A stretch of DNA of 64,000 bases. It comes from Vreelandella aquamarina (lineage in GTDB: Bacteria > Pseudomonadota > Gammaproteobacteria > Pseudomonadales > Halomonadaceae). Positions 34,871-42,074 of this stretch are shown here, one piece after another. A model generated the notes under the pieces. It searched no databases. It was not told where the DNA came from and saw only the letters and a program-made list of their open reading frames with translations. The stretch's first letter is position 1. Every line of letters begins with the position of its first letter. The stretch covers positions 1 through 64,000 of the forward strand of contig NZ_JABYQT010000014.1 of NCBI RefSeq assembly GCF_020075495.1, given 5' to 3'. Both the position numbers and the translations under genes were made by a program.

Positions 34871-35580
34871 AGTTCTCCTCCTTCAATGGTGGCGCCTACC
34901 ATGTCGCCGTTGATGCCGTGAAATAGCCTGAGCAGCACCCAGCGGGCAAGCGCAACCAGCAGGCAGGCCGCCACCAGCGCCGCCAGCACGCCGGGCCAGC
35001 CGATACTCATCACGCCAAGCGGCACCAGTGCCAGCGCCACATCCCGCGGGACCAACGACTGCTGCCAGCTCCACGCCATTCCCTTCTGCTGGGCGCAGGG
35101 GGTAAGCACCAGCAGCGCTGCCCCGCCAAAGCGGGCCAGCGCCGGTATCGCCACCAGCCACCAGAGCGGCGCCCCGTAGTGCAGCAGTGCCCAGAGCATC
35201 ACGCCCTTCCAGGCCAGCAGGAAAAACAGCGCCAGCATGCCAAAGCTGCCTACCTGGGGGTCTTTCATGATCTCCCAGCGCCGCGCCATGGGCTGGTTGC
35301 TGCCTAATGCATCTGCCAGGTCCATCATGCCATCCAGATGCAGGCCACCGCTTAGCGCCACCCACAGGCTGAGCAGCGCCAGGGCAGCAAGCGGTGCGGG
35401 GGCGCCATGCATCAGCTGGGCGGCAAGTGCCAGCATCCCGCCGAGCAAGAGCCCGACCAGCGGGTAGGCGCGAACGGCCCAGCGGCGGGTAGCCGGTGTC
35501 CAGGGGCAGGCAATGGGCAGCGGCAGGCGGGTAAGAAACTGCAGCGCCAGTATGCCGCCGTAAAGCGCACTCTTCAGCAC
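34807..35580 (-). CDS. cobS: Adenosylcobinamide-GDP ribazoletransferase
   Basis: This inner-membrane enzyme joins alpha-ribazole (phosphate) to adenosylcobinamide-GDP, the near-final step of B12 assembly. The family motifs are FLTRLPLP near the start, the metal-binding GGLHLDGMMDLADALGS and the downstream KDPQVGSFGM. At least five hydrophobic helices follow. I set the start at a GTG (35580) with AAGGAG five bases upstream, overlapping the end of cobU; a longer in-frame start at 35601 is less likely. The product is 257 residues, usual for the family. Confidence 0.9.
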   Translation of the reverse strand: MLKSALYGGILALQFLTRLPLPIACPWTPATRRWAVRAYPLVGLLLGGMLALAAQLMHGAPAPLAALALLSLWVALSGGLHLDGMMDLADALGSNQPMARRWEIMKDPQVGSFGMLALFFLLAWKGVMLWALLHYGAPLWWLVAIPALARFGGAALLVLTPCAQQKGMAWSWQQSLVPRDVALALVPLGVMSIGWPGVLAALVAACLLVALARWVLLRLFHGINGDMVGATIEGGELWLMILMWSWWWFAMASPPGT

Positions 35581-36110
35581 ACGGGCTCCTTGCGCTTCCA
35601 CTCGACGGCAAGCCCGCAGACCACTTCGAGTACCGAGTCCGCTTCCGCGGCAAGCCAGCAGTGCAGGCTCTGCAGAAACCCCAGGTAACGCCAGGTTTCC
35701 TTGTCATTGGGCAGCAGGTCTTCATTGAGGTCATTGGAGACCAGCACCAGATGCTGACGGTGCGAGCGCGCCATGCGAACCGCGCTTTCAAGCACCCCCT
35801 GGCCCTCGGCATCGGTCAGCTCGCTGGCGTAGCGAACCTGGCTTGCCCAGAGGGTCAGGCAGTCAAGCAGAACGGCAGCCCCTTCGGGTATCTGCGCGAG
35901 CGCGTCGTCAATCGCCAGCGGCGCCTCCAGGGTTATCCAGCTCGCGCCGCGCGTTGCCTTGTGGCGCTCGACCCGCGCGGCCATCTCTTCATCGAGCACA
36001 TCGGCGGTGGCAATGTAGTAACAGCTGCCGCCCTGGGCCGCCTGCAGGACACACTGTTCGGCCACATCACTCTTGCCCGAACGGGCGCCACCACTAACAA
36101 ACACAATCAT
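35574..36110 (-). CDS. cobU: Adenosylcobinamide kinase/guanylyltransferase, atypical C-terminus
   Basis: The 178-residue protein has an intact CobU P-loop (SGGARSGKS at 6-14), the YIATADVLDEEM and RHKATRGASWITLE segment that contains the guanylylated His, and the LLDCLTLW box. At the place where CobU normally has NEVGMGIVP it reads NDLNEDLLP, and the following Arg-Phe-Arg-Asp motif is altered to WRYLGFLQ. The family's usual motif instead occurs in the second, shorter gene at 33.8 kb. It should phosphorylate adenosylcobinamide and make the GDP derivative, unless the change impairs one step. It overlaps cobD by 17 bases. Confidence 0.85.
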   Translation of the reverse strand: MIVFVSGGARSGKSDVAEQCVLQAAQGGSCYYIATADVLDEEMAARVERHKATRGASWITLEAPLAIDDALAQIPEGAAVLLDCLTLWASQVRYASELTDAEGQGVLESAVRMARSHRQHLVLVSNDLNEDLLPNDKETWRYLGFLQSLHCWLAAEADSVLEVVCGLAVEWKRKEPVC

Positions 36111-37218
36111 TGAACACCTTCAAAAGCCGCTGATTGGCCGCCCGGTCACGCAGCGCGATACGCAACCAGCCGCCATCGAGGCCGGGAAAATTATGGGTAT
36201 GTCGAACCAGCATGCCACCGCGCAGCAGCCGTTCGAAAAGCACGTCACTGACAAGCCCTCGCTCGCGCAAAGTGTGACCGGGCCGAACCAGAAAAAAACT
36301 GGTGGTACTGGGCACCACCTCAAGGCCCGTCTGCGCCAGTGCCGTTGCCATCGGCGGGTGCTCGCTCTCAAGCCAGGCCCGGGTTTGCCCGGCGAACGCC
36401 GTATCGGCAAGCAGCGGCGCCACCAGCTCGGCAGCCATTCGGTTGACGCTCCAGGCCGGCTGACACGCCGCAAGGGCATCAATAGTGGATATATCGGCCA
36501 AGACATGGCCAAGCCGCAGTCCTGGCAGGGTATAAAATTTGGTCAGGGAGTGAAGGAGCACCATATGCGGGTTTTCTGCCAGCAAAGGCGCAAGCGACGC
36601 CTCCTCACCCTGGCCTGGCGCCAGGTGGATGAACGCCTCGTCCACCACCACCTGGCAACCACAGGCAGCGGCGCACGCCAGCAGCCTGTGCATCTGCTCG
36701 AGCGGTATCAGCGTCGCGGTGGGGTTATTGGGCCGACACAGAAAAAGCACATCGATCTTCCTGAGTGCGACCATGAGGACTTCAAGGTCGAGCGCGAACC
36801 CTGGAGCGGGCAAGGCAATGGGCGTCATGCTCAGCCCATGGGCGCGGCAGGCCCGTGCGTACTCGCCAAAGCTGGGTGTCAGCACACCGGCCCGCTTGCC
36901 TGCATGAAGGGCCGCTGCCAGAAAAATCGCCTCGGCCCCGCCATTGGTCAGCAGCACCTGTTCAGGCGCTACCCCGTGATGCGCGGCAAGCGCTTCGCGG
37001 GCGGGCCAGTAGTCCGGCGCCGGATAGTGGCAAAGTGCGTCAACCTGTCGGCCAAGTGCCTCGGCCACCCAGGCGGGCGGGCCGAGCGGGTTGAGGTTGG
37101 CGCTGAAGTCTTCCAGCGAGTGGCCCGGCGGCAAGCCGTAACGCTGCAAAAGCGCGGCGGATTGGCCGCCGTGGCTTGGCCAGGGCGGCGCGCTCATCCT
37201 GCGTTCGTCAGGACTCAT
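36094..37218 (-). CDS. cobD: L-threonine-O-3-phosphate decarboxylase
   Basis: This 374-residue PLP enzyme makes (R)-1-amino-2-propanol phosphate, the linker of the B12 nucleotide loop. It has DFSANLNPLGPP, LTNGGAEAIFLAA, CRPNNPTATLIP and the PLP-lysine motif LLHSLTKFYTLPGLRLG. The fold is class I/II aminotransferase-like. The name follows Salmonella; in Pseudomonas naming it is CobC. The ATG at 37218 overlaps the cbiB stop (ATGA), so the long upstream frame in antisense of cbiB is rejected. Neighbour cbiB provides the next reaction. Confidence 0.9.
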   Translation of the reverse strand: MSPDERRMSAPPWPSHGGQSAALLQRYGLPPGHSLEDFSANLNPLGPPAWVAEALGRQVDALCHYPAPDYWPAREALAAHHGVAPEQVLLTNGGAEAIFLAAALHAGKRAGVLTPSFGEYARACRAHGLSMTPIALPAPGFALDLEVLMVALRKIDVLFLCRPNNPTATLIPLEQMHRLLACAAACGCQVVVDEAFIHLAPGQGEEASLAPLLAENPHMVLLHSLTKFYTLPGLRLGHVLADISTIDALAACQPAWSVNRMAAELVAPLLADTAFAGQTRAWLESEHPPMATALAQTGLEVVPSTTSFFLVRPGHTLRERGLVSDVLFERLLRGGMLVRHTHNFPGLDGGWLRIALRDRAANQRLLKVFNDCVC

Positions 37219-38177
37219 CTTGCCATCGCCCCCAAGGCGCCTGCTGCAATGACAAACAGCAGCCACCCCACATGCATGAGTGAAATGGTGGTGCCGATAT
37301 GCGCAACGCGCAGCGGCTCGAAAGGCTCGCCCAGCGTTGCGCGGCTGGAAGTGACCCCCTGATAGGTATTCATGCCGCCCAGTTGCACCCCGAGAAGGCG
37401 GGCCACCATGGCTTCTGGCCAGCCGGCGTTGGGGCTTGGGTGGCGCGGGGCCTCGTGACGGGTAGCGCGAAGTGCGCCGCGCCAGCGCAGCGGCTGCCCG
37501 GCAGCAGACAGCAGCACGCCCCCTACCCACAGGCACAGCGTGGTCAACCGTGCGGGCAGCCAGTTGGCAAGGTCATCAAGCTTTGCCGAGGCGTAACCGA
37601 AGTCTTCATAACGTTCGTTGCGATACCCCACCATGGAATCCAGCGTGTTGATCGCCTTGTAGGCCAGCGCCAGCGGCGCGCCCCCCAGCAGGGCAAAAAA
37701 CAGCGGCGCGGTAATCCCGTCCACCGTATTTTCCGCCACGGTTTCCACGGCGCCTCGGGTAATGCCGGCCTCATCGAGCGTCTGCGTGTCGCGCCCCACA
37801 ATCATGGAGAGCGCCTGGCGTGCTGCCTGCAGGTCGCCCAGGGCGAGCGGTCGGGCCACGGCCCGCCCGGCGTCGGCAAGCCCCTTGATGGCAAGCGTGG
37901 TGGCCAGCAGCCATAGCTCGGCCGCCAGCGCAACCCAGGGGTGAATCATCGCCAGCAGCGCCAGCGCCGCCATGCTGGCACCCCACACGCTCGCCACCAC
38001 CGTCCCCGCAAGCACAACGCCGAAGAACTTGCGGCGTGAAGCGCTCCCTCGGTTCCAGCGCTTTTCCAGATAGCTGATCATCCGCCCCATCAGCACTACC
38101 GGGTGCGGCAGCGCCCGCGGGTCGCCAATCAATAGATCCAGCACGATGGCCAAGCCAATCAGTACCGTCAGCGTCAC
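37215..38177 (-). CDS. cbiB: Adenosylcobinamide-phosphate synthase
   Basis: A 320-residue inner-membrane enzyme (CbiB; CobD in Pseudomonas naming) that attaches the aminopropanol phosphate arm to adenosylcobyric acid. Conserved features are LDLLIGDPRALPHPVVLMGR at the N-terminus, VAENTVDGITAPLFFALLGG, YKAINTLDSMVGYRNERYEDFG and the closing MNTYQGV. The start overlaps the cobT stop (ATGA). It stands directly before the decarboxylase that makes its substrate, in the order expected for a lower-ligand operon. Confidence 0.93.
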   Translation of the reverse strand: MTLTVLIGLAIVLDLLIGDPRALPHPVVLMGRMISYLEKRWNRGSASRRKFFGVVLAGTVVASVWGASMAALALLAMIHPWVALAAELWLLATTLAIKGLADAGRAVARPLALGDLQAARQALSMIVGRDTQTLDEAGITRGAVETVAENTVDGITAPLFFALLGGAPLALAYKAINTLDSMVGYRNERYEDFGYASAKLDDLANWLPARLTTLCLWVGGVLLSAAGQPLRWRGALRATRHEAPRHPSPNAGWPEAMVARLLGVQLGGMNTYQGVTSSRATLGEPFEPLRVAHIGTTISLMHVGWLLFVIAAGALGAMAR

Positions 38178-39220
38178 GGGGTGCTGTCCGCCATGCCGGC
38201 CGAGGTGAAGGTGGCCATGTCGGCCATCATGGCGGTTGCGGCTTGCAGCAGAGGAAAAGCCAGTGCGGCGCCGCTGCCCTCACCCAGGCGCATGTCGAGC
38301 GCCAGCAGCGGCGTGGCGTCAAGCGCTCTGAGCGCTACGCCATGGCCAGGCTCCATGGAACGGTGGCCGAATACCAGATAGCCGCGCACCGCCGGACAAA
38401 GGCGACACGCGGTGAGTGCCGCGACCGTGGCAATGAAGCCATCCACGATGGCGGGCAGCCGGTAGCGCGCGGCAGCCAGGTAAGCGCCGGCCATGGCAGC
38501 GATTTCAAGCCCTCCCAGTGCCGCCAGTACGCTCAGCGGAGTGTCGGCATCAAACTTCCGCGCCGCCAGGGCGCGCGTGATGACACCCGCTTTATGTACC
38601 TGCTGCTGGCTATCGAGCCCCGAGCCTGCCCCTACCACCTGCTCGACCGGCGTGCCGGTAAAAGCCGCCAGCATGGCGCTGCTGGCGGTGGTATTGGCAA
38701 TGCCCATCTCCCCGACGATCACGCTGCGACAGCCTGCCTCGTAGGCTCGCGCGACCGCCTTTTCCCCCGCCTGAAGAGCGGCCTCGACCTCGAAAGGCTG
38801 CATGGCATCTTCAACGGTGATATTGCCCGTGGCACGGCGAACCTTCTCGACCACCACGCCCGGTGCCTCTACATCGCCCAGCACGCCGACATCGACGACT
38901 TCCAGGCGCGCATTGATCTGGCGGGCAAAGACATTGATGGCCGCACCGCCGCGTGCAAAATTGGCGACCATCTGCGCGGTCACCGCCTGAGGAAACGCAG
39001 AGACGCCCTCGGCCGCCACGCCGTGGTCGGCGGCAAACACGATGACAGCAGGAGGCGTGACAGCAGGAGCCAGCTCTTTGCTGATCTCGCTTAGCTGAAC
39101 GGCCAGCGCTTCGAGAGCACCCAGGCTGCCCGGCGGTTTGGTCAGCGTATCCAGATATGCCCGTGCCCTGTCACCAGCGGTTTTATCGACAGGGTCTATT
39201 CGGGCAATCAGCGAAGGCAT
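38174..39220 (-). CDS. cobT: Nicotinate-nucleotide-dimethylbenzimidazole phosphoribosyltransferase
   Basis: CobT makes alpha-ribazole phosphate from nicotinate mononucleotide and dimethylbenzimidazole. The 348-residue product has TKPPGSLGALEALA, VFAADHGVAAEGVSAFP, EMGIANTTASSAMLA, VVGAGSGLD and the catalytic glutamate in DMRLGEGSGAALAFPL. The ATG at 39220 (MPSLIARID) follows GGAG at good spacing and gives the usual family length; upstream in-frame starts exist at 39232 and 39310. It is first in a seven-gene B12 operon that ends at 33.8 kb. The leader is short and has no riboswitch. Confidence 0.92.
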   Translation of the reverse strand: MPSLIARIDPVDKTAGDRARAYLDTLTKPPGSLGALEALAVQLSEISKELAPAVTPPAVIVFAADHGVAAEGVSAFPQAVTAQMVANFARGGAAINVFARQINARLEVVDVGVLGDVEAPGVVVEKVRRATGNITVEDAMQPFEVEAALQAGEKAVARAYEAGCRSVIVGEMGIANTTASSAMLAAFTGTPVEQVVGAGSGLDSQQQVHKAGVITRALAARKFDADTPLSVLAALGGLEIAAMAGAYLAAARYRLPAIVDGFIATVAALTACRLCPAVRGYLVFGHRSMEPGHGVALRALDATPLLALDMRLGEGSGAALAFPLLQAATAMMADMATFTSAGMADSTP

Positions 39221-39259
39221 GGCAGGCTCCATAGCAGGGTAAAGGTCAACCGCGACGAA

Positions 39260-39288
39260 AGGCGCAAATAGTAACAAAACTTGCGCCT
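39260..39288. promoter_or_regulatory. Inverted repeat upstream of cobT
   Basis: AGGCGCAA (39260-39267) and TTGCGCCT (39281-39288) form a perfect eight-base inverted repeat with a 13-base AT-rich centre, 40 bases before the cobT ATG. On the minus strand the centre holds TACTAT, like a -10 box. It may be an operator or a leader hairpin. No T-run follows either side, so a terminator is unlikely. Confidence 0.4.
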
Positions 39289-39331
39289 CGACGGGCGGCT
39301 CTTTCACCAAGGCAAGCCATGCGGGTGATGG

Positions 39332-40801
39332 TTAAATCGCTTCTTCTCCGGTGATGGACGTCGTATCCTGCCAGCCGCCCCCCAGCGCCTTGAACAGGGT
39401 GGCAAAGGCGGTCAGGCGCTCGCTTTGCACCTCGGCGCGATCAAGCTTGGCCGAGAGCAGCGAGCGCTCGGCGTCCAGGCGTTCGAGCATGCTGGTCTGG
39501 CCCTGGTCGTAGGTCAGCACCGCCAAGTCCCGAGCACGTGACACCGCCTCGAGCTGCGCATCCACGGCGTTCAGGCGCTGGTCGGTCAGCTCGAAGCTGG
39601 TCAACGCATCGCGCACCTCATTGAAAGCGGTAAGCACGGTCAGCCGGTACTGGGCATCGGCCTGCTCTACCTGAGACTCCGCGATCTGGACGTTGGCGCG
39701 GGTGCGGCCAAAATCGAGAAGCGGGCCGACGATCGAGGCGCCAAGCCCCCAGGCACGGGCGTTGTCGGTGAACAGATCGCTCGCATCGGCGGCCACGCTG
39801 GCAAGCGAGGCGTTCAGGTTGATCGAGGGTAGCCTTGCGGCTTCGGCCACGCCCACGCCGGCATTGGCAGCGATCAGCGTGGCCTCGGCGGCGCGGATAT
39901 CCGGGCGTCGTTGCAAGAGCTCCGAGGGAAGAAAGCCCGGCAGCCGTCGGGGTTCGGCGATCTCCACCAGGTGGGTATCGCCGTAGTCGAGCTCGCTCAT
40001 CAGCTCGCGCGGGGTGAGTCCCACCAGAATCGCCAGCGCTCCTTTCAAGGCTTCCACCTGCTGCGTTACCTGAGGAAGCTCGGTACGCACGCTTCGCCAT
40101 TCGGCCTCGGCCTGGCGGAAGCTGAGTTCGCTGATATCGCCAAGGTCATAGCGCAGCTTCTGTAGGCGAAAGGTCTCCTCGTAGGTGGCTTCGGTCTCTT
40201 CGAGGATCTCGCGCTGGTACTGAGCGTTCTTGAGATCGAAATAGGTGGTGACCACGTCCGCGATCACGCCGATCTCGGCGGCGTCGCGGGCGAACACGCT
40301 TTCACTGAAGGTAGCCAGCGCCGCCTCGCGCTGGCGGGCAAGACGCCCCCACAGATCGAATTCGTACTCGAGGCTGCCCGCCAGGGAGAACTGGTTGTTG
40401 GTCGAGGTGATCAGATCCTGCACCGGCTCGATGTCGATGGGAATGGACGCGCCAGGGGTGCGTTCACGGGTGGCCTCAGCCTGATAGCCCACGCTCGGGA
40501 ACAGCTCGGCGTCGGCAAACCCGAGCTGGGCGCGTGCCTCCTGAATACGCGCCAGCTGCACCTCGAGCTCCAGATTGTCCTGGGTGGCGCGCTCGACCAA
40601 GGCGTTGAGTGCCGGGTCATCGAACTGGCGCCACCAATGGCGCCACTCTCCACGCTCGGCCTGGTCAAGCTCGATATGCGCAGGCCAGGTATCGGGCAGT
40701 TCGAGTTCCGGGGCCTGGTAATCCGGCCCCACCGCACAGCCGCTCAGCAGTATCGCCAGGGCGATGCCGGATAGGCGCCTCCTTGTGCATCCCTTCTTCA
40801 T
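39332..40801 (-). CDS. RND efflux outer-membrane lipoprotein, OprM/NodT type
   Basis: A 489-residue TolC-like channel. It starts with a lipoprotein signal whose lipobox LLSGC places the acylated Cys at 22, followed by AVGPDYQAPELELP. Two OEP repeats are seen: a first with VERATQDNLELEVQLARIQEARA and QVEALKGALAILVGLTP, and a second with LLQRRPDIRAAEATLIAANAGVGVAEAARLPSIN (read in parts). It should pair with the divergent MFP and RND pump on plus, completing the tripartite system across both membranes. AAGGAG lies five bases before the ATG. Substrate unknown. Confidence 0.9.
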   Translation of the reverse strand: MKKGCTRRRLSGIALAILLSGCAVGPDYQAPELELPDTWPAHIELDQAERGEWRHWWRQFDDPALNALVERATQDNLELEVQLARIQEARAQLGFADAELFPSVGYQAEATRERTPGASIPIDIEPVQDLITSTNNQFSLAGSLEYEFDLWGRLARQREAALATFSESVFARDAAEIGVIADVVTTYFDLKNAQYQREILEETEATYEETFRLQKLRYDLGDISELSFRQAEAEWRSVRTELPQVTQQVEALKGALAILVGLTPRELMSELDYGDTHLVEIAEPRRLPGFLPSELLQRRPDIRAAEATLIAANAGVGVAEAARLPSINLNASLASVAADASDLFTDNARAWGLGASIVGPLLDFGRTRANVQIAESQVEQADAQYRLTVLTAFNEVRDALTSFELTDQRLNAVDAQLEAVSRARDLAVLTYDQGQTSMLERLDAERSLLSAKLDRAEVQSERLTAFATLFKALGGGWQDTTSITGEEAI

Positions 40802-40930
40802 CAGCTCTCCTTGCTCATCGTCTTGCTTTTATATCGCCTTGATTTTTAAAAGCTTGGCCGCGGCCTCTTGGCGAGTTCGCTTGAGTGTCGATCATCTGGA
40901 AAAAAATGAAACGACTGTTCGCCACTTTTT

Positions 40931-40956
40931 CAGCCACCTACTATAGTAGGTGGCTG
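40931..40956. promoter_or_regulatory. Perfect 26-bp palindrome in the efflux promoter region
   Basis: The half-site CAGCCACCTACTA (40931-40943) is followed at once by its exact reverse complement (40944-40956). The site is in the middle of the 207-base gap between the two divergent efflux operons. Its TACTATAGTA core can read as a -10 box on either strand. The length and symmetry suit a dimeric repressor such as a TetR-family protein, but no regulator gene is close. Nothing else is recognised in the gap beyond the ribosome sites at both ends. Confidence 0.75.
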
Positions 40957-41008
40957 GCGTAATACCACCACTATTGAACCATGTTAACCGCTTGCAGGGA
41001 GGCAACGC

Positions 41009-42064
41009 ATGAAGCCGGTTTTTTTAGGGATCCTTTTTCTCATTGCACCTTTGATATTGACCGGCTGTGGTGATGACGAAGAACAGCAGGAGCGCCCCGC
41101 GCAGGTCGTCAAGCTCGTCGAGGCGAGCCAGCAGGAGGTCTACCCGGGTAGGCGCTTCGTGGGCCGGGTGGATGCCAAGAGCACCGTGAACTACGCCTTT
41201 CAGGTGGGCGGGCGGATCACCGAGTTCCCCGCCGTTCAGGGGGCGGTGATCCCAGAGGGCGAACTGATCGCCCGGCTCGACCAAACCGACTACGTGCTGC
41301 AGGTGCGCGCCGCCGAGGCCGAGTACGAACAGGCTCGGCGCAACCTGAACCGTCAGCGCAGCCTGCGCGCCCAGGGCGCAGCGTCTCAGGCAGCCCTTGA
41401 TGCCGCCATCGCCGAGGCCGAGCGCGCTGAAACCCAGCTCGACAGCGCCCGCCAGGAGCTTGAATACACCACTCTGAATGCGCCTTTCGACGCGCTGATC
41501 GCAAGGCGCCTGGTCGAGAACTACACCACCGTACCGCCCAACACCGAAATCGTGCGCATCCAGGACATCTCGGAGCTGCGCATTCGCTTCAACATTCCCC
41601 AGGCCATGATGCAGCACCTGGAAAATGGCCGACACTTCAGCGCCGAGGCGGAGATTGCCACCCTGCCGGGCCAGCGCATTCCGCTCGAGTACCGCGAGCA
41701 TCTTACCGAGCCCGACGAAGTCGCCCAGACCTATCAAGCCGAGTTCGCCCCAGCGAACCAGAACATCATCGCCCTGCCCGGCACCACTGCCACGGTCTAC
41801 ATCAAGCCTGAAGCGCAGATCGACAGTCCCTTGATCAGCCTGCCCGGCAGCGCCCTGGACAACGATGAAGCGGGCGAATTCCGGGTGTGGGTATTCGATC
41901 CCGACGAGGGGGTGGTCCACCCTCAGCGTGTCAGCGTCGGCGAGATGGTCGATGACCGGGTGATGATCACCGCGGGTCTCGAGGCCGGCAGCCGGGTAGT
42001 GGCCACCGGCGCGCATCTGTTGCGCGACGGCATGCGCGTCAAGCCGCTCGACGCGGCACTTTAA
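41009..42064 (+). CDS. RND efflux periplasmic adaptor (membrane fusion protein)
   Basis: A 351-residue lipoprotein of the AcrA/MexA family. The lipobox LTGC puts the acylated Cys at 20, followed by an acidic GDDEEQQE. The lipoyl-like domain shows the halves FQVGGRITEFPAVQGAVIPEGELIARLD and ARQELEYTTLNAPFDALI (in parts), separated by a coiled coil rich in Glu, Arg and Ala. The end has the membrane-proximal domain. It links the pump to the outer-membrane channel. GGGAGG lies before the ATG, and the pump gene begins ten bases after its stop. Confidence 0.9.
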   Translation: MKPVFLGILFLIAPLILTGCGDDEEQQERPAQVVKLVEASQQEVYPGRRFVGRVDAKSTVNYAFQVGGRITEFPAVQGAVIPEGELIARLDQTDYVLQVRAAEAEYEQARRNLNRQRSLRAQGAASQAALDAAIAEAERAETQLDSARQELEYTTLNAPFDALIARRLVENYTTVPPNTEIVRIQDISELRIRFNIPQAMMQHLENGRHFSAEAEIATLPGQRIPLEYREHLTEPDEVAQTYQAEFAPANQNIIALPGTTATVYIKPEAQIDSPLISLPGSALDNDEAGEFRVWVFDPDEGVVHPQRVSVGEMVDDRVMITAGLEAGSRVVATGAHLLRDGMRVKPLDAAL

Positions 42065-42074
42065 GGGGGGCGTC

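Noticed and set aside
36094..37536. Long N-terminal extension of the threonine-phosphate decarboxylase
   Set aside because: The extra part lies in antisense of cbiB and is Arg/His-rich; the ATG at 37218 overlaps the cbiB stop and precedes the enzyme fold.
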